Origin: Salvia splendens
Taxonomy: Eukaryota > Streptophyta > Magnoliopsida > Lamiales > Lamiaceae
NCBI RefSeq assembly: GCF_004379255.2
Contig: NC_056052.1
Coordinates: 3,162,001-3,226,000, forward strand
Length of the DNA: 64,000 bases
Direction: 5' to 3'
How positions within the stretch are numbered: the stretch's first letter is position 1; each line of letters begins with the position of its first letter. A model generated the notes under the pieces. That model worked only from the letters and a program-made list of their open reading frames with translations, had not been told where the DNA came from and searched no databases. The position numbers and the translations under genes are program-made. This document shows positions 48,176 to 58,105 of the stretch, one piece after another.

Positions 48176-48501
48176 ATGACGAAGCTCGTGGCGTCTCTCT
48201 TCCTAGTCATGCTTTATCTCTCGCTCACCTCAGCCGGTAAGCACATCATATCTCTCTCGGTCTCTCCCTCTCGATCTCTCATGAGTTGATAAAATTTGCA
48301 GGTAGAGTGAGACCAGACGCCGGAATCAAGGTTTGTCGAACGAGTGGGAAAGTCGAGTGTCAAGTCGAGGCGGGAGGAATATGCAAAGACTTTTGCTACA
48401 AGCTTCTAACTAGCTACAACATAAAAACCCAGTTTGGATCACAATGTGTTATTACTACTCCAAAAAAGGAGACTTTTTGCATATGTTATTATCGTTGCTA
48501 A
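48176..48501 (+). CDS. Defensin-like secreted cysteine-rich peptide
   Basis: Two exons, 48176-48236 and 48302-48501, encode 86 residues. Exon 1 is a signal peptide (MTKLVASLFLVMLYLSLTSA), the usual gene layout of plant defensin-like (DEFL/LCR) peptides. The mature part has eight cysteines in the order C-x7-C-x7-C-x3-C-x16-C-x10-C-x1-C-x3-C (KVC, VEC, GIC, DFC, SQC, TFC, ICY, YRC). The CxxxC and CxC pairs fit a cysteine-stabilised alpha-beta fold. Roles of such peptides include antimicrobial defence and pollen-pistil signalling; which applies here is unknown. A paralogue lies at 58834-59156. It is too small and split for simple ORF finders to report the start. Confidence 0.85.
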
Positions 48502-48889
48502 CCTCAATATTATTTTAATAAATAAGAATAACAATATTTTCATTCTATATTTACTATTGATAGGAATTAGATACGAGTAATTACGTTAATTATTTGATTT
48601 TGACAATGGTAATTTACTACCTAATCGTCCATTCTCAATTAATTAGCATTTTAGTAAGAATATGAGGTATGTCAAAAAAAATATGTTAATGTTGCAATAA
48701 AATATGGAGTAGTTAAACACATCCACGCACATATGTTACAAACGAAAATATACACATAAGTAAATTTTGTGACATGCTTTTTTATTTTATAGTGACATAC
48801 GTACGTAATAATTAGTCATCATAAGATGTACCTATCGATTTTATTATTAAAGCAATAATTCCCTAAATCCAATGCCTCGTCTTTCATAA
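48502..48889. other. Spacer downstream of the defensin-like gene
   Basis: AT-rich, nothing recognised. Confidence 0.4.
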
Positions 48890-49105
48890 ATCGGATGGAC
48901 TTAAATATTAAGAACAAGATAGTAATTTGTGTCAACCATACCGAAAACTGATAAAAGTATTTTTCTTATTAAACGAGTATGAAACAAAAAGGTTGAGATG
49001 ATATTCGGTTGAAGATTTGAGAGAAAATAGAGTTATGAAATGGAGAGAATAAAATTTCAAATTATATATGAGAAACTTATTTGATATAAGTATTCATCTA
49101 ATATT
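48890..49105. repeat. Second copy of the defensin-like upstream region
   Basis: Resembles 47790-48060: both contain ggttgaagatttgagagaa-like, aaattatatatgagaaact and aagtattcatctaat-like blocks in the same order. No signal-peptide exon follows this copy before the retrotransposon at 49430. A third gene may once have stood here. Confidence 0.65.
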
Positions 49106-49429
49106 TTTAAAATATCTTTGGAAATCTCTTAACACTCAAATTTATTGACCATTTTAAAACAATTGCTCCATTAAATTAGAAGAAACCCGTCTAGCTCACG
49201 GTGGGCGTTTTATTTTTTATTTTTCTATTTCTCACATTTCAAAGCTTTGAGTATTGTTAGTTTTTTCCTTTTTTCCTTTGATTTATTTGCGCTTTATTTT
49301 ATTTTTCACTTGTTAGTTTTATCCTTTTTTCCCTTTAATTTATTTTTTGGGCTTTTAAATTTTAATGCTTAAAATATTGCTTGGTTTTCTCATAATTTCC
49401 CCCCTTATTTATTTTAAAGGTTCAAGTAT

Positions 49430-50056
49430 TGTTGGGATTCAATACGCACAAGACTTTCACACACTCAGGTGAATCACACACACACTCACAGTTGTATGAT
49501 AACTCACAATGCAGAAGAACACACACTCACACTTAGAGTATCGAAGATGGTAATCTTGGAGAGAAAACTTGAAAACTCTTTATTGATTTTCACTACTCAC
49601 TACGTACATGGTTTTGAGCTATTTAAAGCTCTACAATCAAGTAGCAACTGCTACTAACTAACTACAAGAAGAATCAAGAAAGCAAGAAGAATAACCGCTA
49701 CATCTCGGCTAACTAACTGCTGCTCCAACGGCTAGTTTCTCTAGGCCGAACTTCCTTCTCGGTTCAAGACCGAACTGTTGCTTCTTCTTTCTCGGCTCAA
49801 GACGAACTCTATTCTTGACTCAAGACCGAACTTTCTTTTCGGCTCACAACCGAGCACTCTCTTCGGCTCACAACCGAGCTCCCTTCTCGGTTCACAAACC
49901 GAACTCCTTTCTCGGTACACAAACCGAACTCCTTTGCTTCTCGGCTCAAGACCAACTGTCTTCTCGGCTCAAAGCCGAACTCAAAGCCGAGCTCAAAGCC
50001 GAGCTTCCTTCTTCTTCTCTTCTTCTTCCAACTGAAATGAGCACTCCATTATTACA
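49430..50056 (-). repeat. 3' LTR of the Copia element
   Basis: Identical to the copy at 54135-54761. Its segment 49743-50010 contains about ten short palindromic words of the type CGGCTCA..A.CCGAG spaced about 20-25 bp apart. These lie in U3, where they could act as promoter or enhancer repeats. Confidence 0.93.
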
Positions 50057-53000
50057 ATTCTCCACCTGAGGGCTCATCTCAGTTCTCGCACAAACATTGA
50101 TCAACTTCTTGCAATGATCAAACTTGTCTCTACTTAGAGATTTAGTTAGCATATCTGCCGGATTGTGCAAGGTGTTAATCTTAACCACCTTCACCCTTCC
50201 CCTTTCAATCTCATCTCTAATAAAGTGCAACTTTATGTCTATATGCTTGCTCCTTTCATGAAAACCCGGATGTTTAGCCAAGCATATAGCTGAGCTGCTG
50301 TCACAATGAATCACCATTGTTTCTTGGTCAAAACCAAAATCAGAAATCACTCCCTGGATCCAAAAGCTCTCCTGTACAGCTGCAGTGAGAGCTATATACT
50401 CTGATTCTGTAGTTGAGAGAGCAACTACACTCTGCAGACCTGATTTCCAACTGATCACAGTTCCAAACATGGTGAACAAATAACCTGTTTGAGACTTTCT
50501 GGTGTCCAGATTTGCAGCATAGTCTGCATCACAATACCCCTGCACAACCTCCTCAGATCCACCTTCCCAGCCATTGAACACAACCCCCCAGTCCTTAGTT
50601 GACTTCATGTACCTCAATATCCATTTAAGAGCATTCCAATGCTCCTTCCCCGGGTCTGCCATGTATCTGCTAGTCACTGAGATAGCATGAGCAAGATCTG
50701 GTCTTGTACAAATCATAGTGTACATGATACTCCCAACAACACTAGCATAAGGGATAGCCTCCATCTCATCAGCCTCTTGCTTAGTTTTAGGAGCTTGTTC
50801 CTTTGATAATCTGAAACTCTGGGACAAGGGTGTTGAGGCAGGTTTAGCATTCTCCATTCTGAATCTCTGCATAACTTTGTCAATATAATCAGTTTGCAGC
50901 ATCCACAGCTTCTTGCAGCCTCTATCTCTCTGAATATGTATGCCTAGGATCTTCCTTGACTCTCCTAGATCCTTCATTTCAAAGCTCGACTTCAGATCTT
51001 GTTTAACTTTCTGAATTTCTGTCATAGAAGGGCCTGCAAGTAGCATATCATCCACATAGAGTAATAGGTAGGCAATGGGAGTCCTGCCTGCCTTCTTGAT
51101 GTAAATACAATCATCATATTCTGACTTGGAGAAGCCAATCTTCTTCATCTGTGCATCAAACTTCTTATTCCACTGTCTAGGACTTTGCTTAAGTCCATAA
51201 AGACTTTTCTGTAACAGGCACACCTTGCCTTCTTCTCCAGTCTTCACATAGCCCTCTGGCTGTTCCATAAAGATAGTCTCCTCTAGATCCCCATTGAGGA
51301 AGGCTGTCTTCACATCAAGCTGTTGTAGCTCCCAGTCTAGCTGGTTCACAACTGCCAACAAGATCCTAATCGAAGTGTGCTTAACAACTGGAGCAAATAC
51401 TTCATTGAAATCAATTCCTTCTTGCTGTGTGAAGCCCCTAGCCACCAGCCTTGCCTTGAATCTGATTCTATCTTTATCAGTGGTCTCAATCTTTTTCTTA
51501 AACAACCACTTACAACTGATCAGCCTCCTTTCTTTTCCATCTGTAGTCAGTCTGGATTTATCCACCAAAATCCATGTTTTGTTCTTGAGTAAAGATTCCA
51601 TTTCCTCATTCATGGCTTCAATCCACCTTTCTCTGTCTTTACTCTTCATGGCTTCTTTATATGTGAGAGGATCTGCAATATCAATGCTCTCAGCAGCACA
51701 AAGTGCATAGTAGACCACATCAGAAAACCTTTCAGGTGGTCTTGTATTTCTTCTGCCTCTATCTCTTGCTATCTGGTACTCTCTGGCAGAATCTGCTGTA
51801 GGCTCATCATTTTTTCTACCTCGAGCTAGAGCACCATCATCCTCTGGTTCAGACTCACTTTCTGAGTCAGAGGCTCCACCTGCTCCTTGGCAAAGTCCCA
51901 CTGGCTCCACCTTGAGGAAATCACTCTCAACTTCATTGGAGTCCAGCTTCCTTTTTAAGTATGGCATCTGATCCTCCAAGAACACAACATCCCTACTCAC
52001 CACCACCTTCTGCCTACCAGGCTCAATGCACCAGAGCCTATACCCCTTAACACCCCTCTGATACCCCAGCAATATGCATTTCAGAGCCCTAGCCTCAAGC
52101 TTACTTTGCCTAGCATGAGCATAGGCTGCGCACCCAAACACCTTGTATTTTGAGTAGTCACTATGGGCTCCATACCACATGTAATCAGGAGTCTCAGACT
52201 TAAGGGCAGTAGATGGACACTTATTGATGAGATAGGCTGCTGTATACACAGCCTCTCCCCAAAATCTGTTGCTCAGACCAGAACTGAGTAACAAGCACCT
52301 TACTCTCTCTAGGATAGTCCTATTCATCCTCTCCACAACACCATTTTGCTGGGGGTTACCAGGAACAGTGCGGTGCCTCTTCATACCCTTCTCTTTGCAA
52401 AACAGATCAAACTCAGTAGACAAGAATTCCAAGCCATTGTCAGTTCTTAGGCATTTAACACTCCTTCCCTTCTCTAGCTCCACCTCTTTACACCATATCT
52501 TGAATTTTGTGAATGTCTCTGATTTTTCTTTCAGTATGTACACCCACAGTTTCCTAGTGTAGTCATCAATAATAGCAAGGTAGTATTTCCCACCACCAAT
52601 TGAGCTTACAGGTGAAGGGCCCCAGAGATCACTATGTATGTAGTCTAATGGGGCTGTAGAAGAGTGAATACCTGTAGGATAGGGTGCCTTCTTTGCTTTT
52701 CCAAGTATACACTGCTCACAGGGGTCCATCTTGTTGAAATCTCCAGAGATCAGGCCCTTCTTGATGAGTTCTTTCAAGCTTCCTTCTGCTGGATGGCCCA
52801 ATCTCTTGTGCCATAGCATTATGGAATCATCTGACACTGCATTGCTTTCTCCATCAACAGCCTTAGCCTTCAGATAATAGAGAATGTGCTCTCTGTCAGC
52901 CTCCATCATCACTGCATTCCCAGATTTCACAAGCATCTTTCCCTGACTCATCAATATGGTGAACCCTTTCTCCTCCAGCATTCCCAATGAGATGAGATTT

Positions 53001-54070
53001 CTTTTCACTTCCGGAATATACCTCACCCCAGTTAGGATCTTTATAGAGCCATCTTGCAAACTTAGCTTCACTTTCCCTATCCCTTTGATCTGACACACAT
53101 GGTTATTTCCAAGAACTACAGTCCCTGATGCTTCCTGAAGATCATGAAACCAAGATTTGTTGGGGCACATATGGAAGCTGCACCCTGAGTCCATTATCCA
53201 CCTGTGACTGATCCCATTATCACTGACATTCATGAGTTGAGCAGGGGGATCAGTACTCTCTACACAATCAGAAGTGTTGTGGCCCTCAGAGGCTAGTTTT
53301 CTCTTCCAGGCATGGCAGTCCTTCTTCAAGTGCCCTGGTTTCTTGCACCAAAAACATGCTCTGGTTTCCTTCTGAGCATCAGAACTTGAGGGTTTAGAGC
53401 CCTCAAACTTTTTCTTGAAGTTCTGCTTTTTGAACTTCTTCACATTCAAGGCCTCTGCAGCTTGAACATTGGAGCTTGCAGAGCCTCTGCTGGTAGTCTT
53501 CTGGAGTTCCTTAGCCATCAAGGCCGAGTAGACTTCTGCATAGGTGATAGGCTTATCTCTGCCATAGATAATTGCATCACTCAACTGGTCATACGAGCTA
53601 GGCAAGGCATTCAATGTAAGAATGGCCTTGTCTTCATCTGAAATTTTAACATCCACAGAGCCCAGATCATCAATGATCTTATTGAACTCCTCCAACTGCT
53701 CTATGATAGATTTTTCACCAGAAAAACTATAGGCATAGAGCCTCTTCTTGAGATACAGCCGGTTAGCCAAAGATTTTGCCAGGTAAACTTCATCTAACCT
53801 GTTCAAGATCTCCACCGCAGTCTTGGCTTCTTGAACTTCCCTCAAGACCTTATCTCCAAGGCACAGAATCACTGCAGAATGTGCCTTGAGCTGCATCTCC
53901 TCCATCTTTGCCTGAGCTTTATCATCAAGCATTGGAGCCTTTCCTTTCTCTTCTGTATTTGCAAGAACTGCGGCCAAGCCTTGTTGAATCAAGACCGCCT
54001 TCATCTTCATCTTCCACAGGCTATAATCATTCTTGCCTGTGAACTTTTCTGCATCAAGCCTTGCTGCCAT
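49946..54070 (-). CDS. Copia Gag-Pol polyprotein
   Basis: A single frame of 1374 residues encoding all retrotransposition proteins. In order: Gag-like region (MAARLDAEKFTGKNDYSLWK); zinc knuckle CFWCKKPGHLKKDC at about 238; aspartic protease WIMDSGCSFH at about 293; integrase zinc-binding part (HKRLGH..CEQC, about 420-455) and DDE core (HSDLWGP, RTDNGLEF, NGVVERMNR, about 476-577); reverse transcriptase with YVDDMLLAG at about 1005; RNase H with CDADYA and STTESEYIAL at about 1180-1215. No stops or frameshifts. Most plant Copia frames stop before the polypurine tract. This one reads through it and about 110 bp into the 3' LTR, adding a tail with SSALSSALSSALS encoded by the LTR palindromes. 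Lineage resembles TNT1-like/Tork elements. Confidence 0.95.
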   Translation of the reverse strand: MAARLDAEKFTGKNDYSLWKMKMKAVLIQQGLAAVLANTEEKGKAPMLDDKAQAKMEEMQLKAHSAVILCLGDKVLREVQEAKTAVEILNRLDEVYLAKSLANRLYLKKRLYAYSFSGEKSIIEQLEEFNKIIDDLGSVDVKISDEDKAILTLNALPSSYDQLSDAIIYGRDKPITYAEVYSALMAKELQKTTSRGSASSNVQAAEALNVKKFKKQNFKKKFEGSKPSSSDAQKETRACFWCKKPGHLKKDCHAWKRKLASEGHNTSDCVESTDPPAQLMNVSDNGISHRWIMDSGCSFHMCPNKSWFHDLQEASGTVVLGNNHVCQIKGIGKVKLSLQDGSIKILTGVRYIPEVKRNLISLGMLEEKGFTILMSQGKMLVKSGNAVMMEADREHILYYLKAKAVDGESNAVSDDSIMLWHKRLGHPAEGSLKELIKKGLISGDFNKMDPCEQCILGKAKKAPYPTGIHSSTAPLDYIHSDLWGPSPVSSIGGGKYYLAIIDDYTRKLWVYILKEKSETFTKFKIWCKEVELEKGRSVKCLRTDNGLEFLSTEFDLFCKEKGMKRHRTVPGNPQQNGVVERMNRTILERVRCLLLSSGLSNRFWGEAVYTAAYLINKCPSTALKSETPDYMWYGAHSDYSKYKVFGCAAYAHARQSKLEARALKCILLGYQRGVKGYRLWCIEPGRQKVVVSRDVVFLEDQMPYLKRKLDSNEVESDFLKVEPVGLCQGAGGASDSESESEPEDDGALARGRKNDEPTADSAREYQIARDRGRRNTRPPERFSDVVYYALCAAESIDIADPLTYKEAMKSKDRERWIEAMNEEMESLLKNKTWILVDKSRLTTDGKERRLISCKWLFKKKIETTDKDRIRFKARLVARGFTQQEGIDFNEVFAPVVKHTSIRILLAVVNQLDWELQQLDVKTAFLNGDLEETIFMEQPEGYVKTGEEGKVCLLQKSLYGLKQSPRQWNKKFDAQMKKIGFSKSEYDDCIYIKKAGRTPIAYLLLYVDDMLLAGPSMTEIQKVKQDLKSSFEMKDLGESRKILGIHIQRDRGCKKLWMLQTDYIDKVMQRFRMENAKPASTPLSQSFRLSKEQAPKTKQEADEMEAIPYASVVGSIMYTMICTRPDLAHAISVTSRYMADPGKEHWNALKWILRYMKSTKDWGVVFNGWEGGSEEVVQGYCDADYAANLDTRKSQTGYLFTMFGTVISWKSGLQSVVALSTTESEYIALTAAVQESFWIQGVISDFGFDQETMVIHCDSSSAICLAKHPGFHERSKHIDIKLHFIRDEIERGRVKVVKINTLHNPADMLTKSLSRDKFDHCKKLINVCARTEMSPQVENCNNGVLISVGRRREEEGSSALSSALSSALSREDSWS

Positions 54071-54134
54071 CTATGAAACCGTTTGATCCTCTGCAAATCA
54101 GCTTCAATATCCCCTTCCCACAGACGGCGCCACT

Positions 54135-54761
54135 TGTTGGGATTCAATACGCACAAGACTTTCACACACTCAGGTGAATCACACACACACTCACAGTTGT
54201 ATGATAACTCACAATGCAGAAGAACACACACTCACACTTAGAGTATCGAAGATGGTAATCTTGGAGAGAAAACTTGAAAACTCTTTATTGATTTTCACTA
54301 CTCACTACGTACATGGTTTTGAGCTATTTAAAGCTCTACAATCAAGTAGCAACTGCTACTAACTAACTACAAGAAGAATCAAGAAAGCAAGAAGAATAAC
54401 CGCTACATCTCGGCTAACTAACTGCTGCTCCAACGGCTAGTTTCTCTAGGCCGAACTTCCTTCTCGGTTCAAGACCGAACTGTTGCTTCTTCTTTCTCGG
54501 CTCAAGACGAACTCTATTCTTGACTCAAGACCGAACTTTCTTTTCGGCTCACAACCGAGCACTCTCTTCGGCTCACAACCGAGCTCCCTTCTCGGTTCAC
54601 AAACCGAACTCCTTTCTCGGTACACAAACCGAACTCCTTTGCTTCTCGGCTCAAGACCAACTGTCTTCTCGGCTCAAAGCCGAACTCAAAGCCGAGCTCA
54701 AAGCCGAGCTTCCTTCTTCTTCTCTTCTTCTTCCAACTGAAATGAGCACTCCATTATTACA
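54135..54761 (-). repeat. 5' LTR of the Copia element
   Basis: Partner of 49430-50056, same length and apparently same sequence. ORFs found inside both LTRs give identical predicted peptides, which is an independent sign of identity. Confidence 0.93.
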
Positions 54762-55095
54762 AGTATTAATTTTCATTTTCCCTTTTTTTTCATTTTATTG
54801 ATTTTTCGGAGATTTTAAATTAAAAGCTTCAAGTATTGCTCTTTTTTTCCTTTAATTATTTTTTGGTTTCGAGAATTTCCTTTTACTTATTTTTAAAGCT
54901 TTAAGTATTGCTTTTTTCACCCTTTTTATATAGCCTTTTAAGTTTCAAGTATTGCTTTTTTTCCCCTTTTATTTATTTCTTAAAGCTTTGTGTATTGCTT
55001 GTTTTCTCTCTTTAATTTAGCTTTTTAAGCTTCAAATATTGCTTTTTTTCCTTTTATTTATTTAAAAGGTTTAAGTATTTGCTTGTTTTGAAAGA

Positions 55096-55350
55096 AGTTA
55101 GCTTCCATTATATCAATTGGACTGCTCCCCATAATTTTTGGTTGTCTCCTCATTACAACCATCAAATATATATCTCCCCACCTTTTTCCTTTATGAATAT
55201 CTTCCATTTTTAGTTTTCCACTCAATTTCCCATTTACATATATACACATCTCTCCCCCCCTTTTGTTGATTATTTTTGGCTAATTAGCCCATCTCCATCA
55301 TACATGTTTATTCCTCACAATTCAACCAATTAATCACATTTTCATCTCAA
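55096..55350 (+). promoter_or_regulatory. Upstream region of the DUF1640 gene
   Basis: Spacer between the minisatellite and the start codon, with a possible TATA-like tttacatatatacaca near 55230. Promoter assignment is positional. Confidence 0.4.
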
Positions 55351-57644
55351 ATGGCAGCCGCATACTGCAGGCGGGCTCTGCTAATCGCCCCCCGCTTGCA
55401 TGGCGCCAACCGGGTCGCATCCCGGACCTTCTCCGACGTCGTTGAGCCCCGCCCCTTGTGCGATCTTGTTCGACCCGACTGCAAACGCCTCATCCTCGTC
55501 GACACTTTGGCTCTCGTAAATTATTTATTTATTCCTCTCTCATTATCATTAGCATCTTTTTTTTATGGGCAAATGAATTAAATTAAAATATTGCGCCACA
55601 TTGAACTCAAACCTGAGACCTTTGGCCTCAAACATTACCATTGTACCGCTTGGCTAACTCAAGCACATGCATTATCTCTCTTCTTTTTTTTTTAAAATCT
55701 TAGTGGACACTTTGGCTCTCGTGTATTAATATTTATTTCTCTCTCATTTTCATCATCATCTTTTTTTATAGGCAAATGAATTACTTCATATGCCCCTTAA
55801 AAATATGAACTTTTGGAATAACACGAGTTTAATACAAATTGGTAAAATATAAGAGATAGATAGAAAGAAAAATGTGTTAGTGGAAATTGGGTCCCATCTA
55901 ATTAGAGAGAAAAAATTTCCTAATACAGAAAGTTTCTATTTTTAAGGGATAGATAGAATAAATTTAAAGATCGCGTAACAATGAACTCGAACATGAGACA
56001 TTTGGCTTCAGGCGTTACCACTCTAACGCTTGGCTAACTCACACATACGCATTATCAACTTTTTTTTTTATCTTCGTCGACGTTTGGTTGATTAGGTGAG
56101 GAAATTCGAGGCGAAGGGGCTGCCTACGAAGCAGGCCGAGGCGATCACGGAGGCGCTCAAGGACGTTCAAAACGACAGCTACGACAATGTGGCTCACAAC
56201 TTCGCCTCCAAAGTTGACATGGAGAAAGTCAGCATTTTCAACCTTGTTTTCTTCTTTTGATTGTTTATCCATTGATTAATTCGGTTTTTTCTAGAGTGTG
56301 ATGACGATCGAATCCAACTCCTCCAAATTCGAAAGCGAAGTTAAAAGTGATGTGGTATGTTTTTTGTTTCTTTGAAATGTGTAAACCTTGTTGATGGATG
56401 GTAGAAAAATCATGGCGATGATATGAAATGTAGATTCACCATGTCTCTTTGCTGCAACAAGAGAATGAGAAATTGAAGTCCGACATCGATAAAATCCGCA
56501 GTGAGATAAGGTGCGCGCCATTGTTACGGATTCCAATGTCTCGCAGGGGCGGACCCATGTATAAAATGGGTGGGGCTAAAGCCCTCAAAAAAATTATATT
56601 TTAAGTATTTTTCTTTTTAAAATTTTATAATTTATCTAAATTTAAGGTAAATTATTATTTAAAAGCCCTTATAAATAATCTGAAACTCTAAAAAATATAC
56701 TTTAAAATGAAATTTAGAAATCACAACCCTTATCGTTATTTATTTCTGCGTCCGCCCCTTATGTCTCGTATCGATTATGGTAAACAACAGATGTGGGATT
56801 TATAGACCCAATGAGCTCGGGTCTCTCCTAATAACCTTTCTTGTTTGGTTTGTAACAATAAACACATCTGTCATTTATTGACCAAATAGAATCTCTCTTC
56901 TAATAAACTAGTCTCGTGACTAAAACAACAGATGTGGAGTTTAAAGATCAAACGGACCCCCTCTTTTGATAAACTAATTCCATGACCAAAACAACAAAGG
57001 TGGGATTAATTGACCAAACAGACTCCAGATGTGAGTTTTATAGACCAAATGGATTCTTCTTTCGATAAACTAATTCGATAACCAAAACAACATATATATG
57101 GAATATATAAATCAAATGGGCCAACTCTTTAATGGGCCAAATATGCTTCTTTTGATAAACTACTCTTTTGAAACGAGTTCTCTTATTTGATATGTTACAT
57201 CGATGCTTATCTTGCGTTAATCTGTTCAGGTATGAAATAGATAAAGTCACGGCAGGGTTGAAGTTGGACCTTAATCTCGAAAAAGGGTATGTATGGATTA
57301 GAAAAAGAGAGAGACATAAATAATTTCTTGTGCATATAATTAAGGTAAACTAGTTTAATTAATTTGTTGTTGGTGATGGATCAGGCGAATCCGGGATGAG
57401 CTCAACCATCACCATCAAGACACAATTAACCTCAACAGCAAGATTGATCGAGTCAGTACTTAATTAAATTTCTCAAATTTTCTTACAATTTGATGCTAAA
57501 TTCTTACATTGAATCTTGTGTCAGGAAATTCATGTGCTGAGGGCAAACATAGAATCATTGAAATACGAGTTGATCAAATATTGTGTTGGGACATTTGCCT
57601 CCATTGCTGCTGTTGGTCTCGCTTTGCTTCGTTTTGTTCACTGA
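55351..57644 (+). CDS. DUF1640 / CCDC90-type mitochondrial coiled-coil protein
   Basis: Family of the yeast FMP32 and animal MCUR1/CCDC90B proteins of the inner mitochondrial membrane, linked to respiratory-complex assembly and calcium uptake; the plant role is unsettled. Exons 55351-55515, 56096-56227, 56295-56354, 56434-56510, 57230-57286, 57385-57451 and 57525-57644 give 225 residues, all in phase. The N-terminus (MAAAYCRRALLIAPRLHGAN) is Arg-rich and acid-free, like a mitochondrial presequence. The DUF1640 core begins at VDTLALVRKFEAKGL (about residue 50) with the typical KQAEAITEAL. Coiled coil covers about 95-195. A single C-terminal membrane helix, GTFASIAAVGLALLRFV, is close to the end. 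Introns 1 and 4 carry repeats. Confidence 0.92.
55501..55780 (+). repeat. Duplicated exon-1 end and splice donor in the DUF1640 gene
   Basis: The last 15 bases of exon 1 (gacactttggctctc) with the following gt and about 60 bp of intron reappear at 55706-55720 and onward (tttatttctctctcattttc; gcaaatgaatta). The spacing is 205 bp. A second potential donor thus lies inside intron 1. Confidence 0.8.
55591..55672 (-). repeat. tRNA-derived sequence (SINE-like), copy 1
   Basis: On the minus strand it reads gttagccaagcggtacaatg ... aggtttgagttcaatg. The first part matches the pol III A box (TRGCNNAGYGG) and the second is close to a B box (GGTTCGANTCC), about 35 bp apart. It could be a SINE head or tRNA pseudogene. 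Confidence 0.55.
55971..56052 (-). repeat. tRNA-derived sequence (SINE-like), copy 2
   Basis: A diverged second copy of the 55591-55672 sequence in the same orientation (plus strand: aatgaactcgaacatgagac ... acgcttggctaactca). Its end reaches the polypyrimidine tract ahead of exon 2. Confidence 0.55.
56544..56760. mobile_element. Short hAT-type MITE in DUF1640 intron 4
   Basis: Ends CAGGGGCGGAC / GTCCGCCCCTT are inverted. An exact 8-bp duplication, ATGTCTCG, flanks the 217-bp element (56536-56543 and 56761-56768). Non-coding. Confidence 0.9.
56785..57140. repeat. Degenerate tandem repeat, unit about 75 bp
   Basis: The words aaaacaaca(g/a)atgtgg, tttatagaccaaatgg and gataaactaattc recur four to five times in the same order in intron 4. 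Copies are strongly diverged. Confidence 0.65.
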
Positions 57645-57830
57645 TTCTTCATTCTACTAGTTAAAGAGCTTTGTTCTTTTTTTTCACAGAATAAAATGGT
57701 GTAGTTAGTTAGTTAGTATGTACACTGGTTTTTGTGTTTGTATCTTGTTTACTAGTGATACGAATTAGGTTAATGGCTTTGACAAAGTGTAATTTACTAA
57801 CCTAATCTTCCATTTTCACATATTACTTAC

Positions 57831-58105
57831 TACTCCCTCCGTTTCATAGTAGTTGAATTATATTTCTTTCTGGCACGAATATTAAGAAAAAGGTGTGCAA
57901 TAGAGTATTAAATAAAAAGACAGTAAAGTATTCAGAAGACAAGAAAAAAGTAGAGAGAATATAATAAGAGAAGGAAAGTAATAATGAGAAAATGTGTTAC
58001 TTTAAAAAAATACTCTATTACTGTATGCCCAAATGAAAAAAATGACTCTATTACTGTATGCCCAAATGAAAAAAATGTCTCTACTATTATGGAACAGATG
58101 GAGTA
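57831..58105. mobile_element. Stowaway MITE
   Basis: Ends TACTCCCTCCGTTTCATAGT and the inverse of actattatggaacagatggagta, with TA borders. Near the right end a 37-bp piece (ctattactgtatgcccaaat...) is tandemly duplicated. Confidence 0.85.

Larger units (their letters stand above)
49430..54761 (-). mobile_element. Complete Ty1/Copia retrotransposon with identical LTRs
   Basis: LTRs of 627 bp at 49430-50056 and 54135-54761 look identical base for base by eye; both start TGTTGGGATTC and end ATTACA on the plus strand. The target duplication AGTAT is exact (49425-49429 and 54762-54766). The coding strand is minus, so the right copy is the 5' LTR. Next to it (54113-54134) is a primer-site candidate, TGGCGCCGTCTGTGGGAA, not the common initiator-Met site. 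The purine-rich tract CAGGTGGAGAATTG lies at 50057-50072. One polyprotein ORF fills the interior. This is a young insertion and could be autonomous. Confidence 0.95.
49200..55095. repeat. Degenerate minisatellite of about 60 bp, split by a Copia element
   Basis: Units of the form aagctt(t/c)aagtattgcttttttcc followed by tttatttattttt occur from about 49230 to 49429 and again from 54762 to 55095. Removing the Copia element between them restores one continuous array of about eight or more diverged units. Confidence 0.7.

Noticed and set aside
49778..50069. Small plus-strand ORFs in the Copia LTR, repeated at 54483-54801
   Set aside because: They arise from the LTR palindromic repeats and are antisense to the element's transcription; identical only because the LTRs are.
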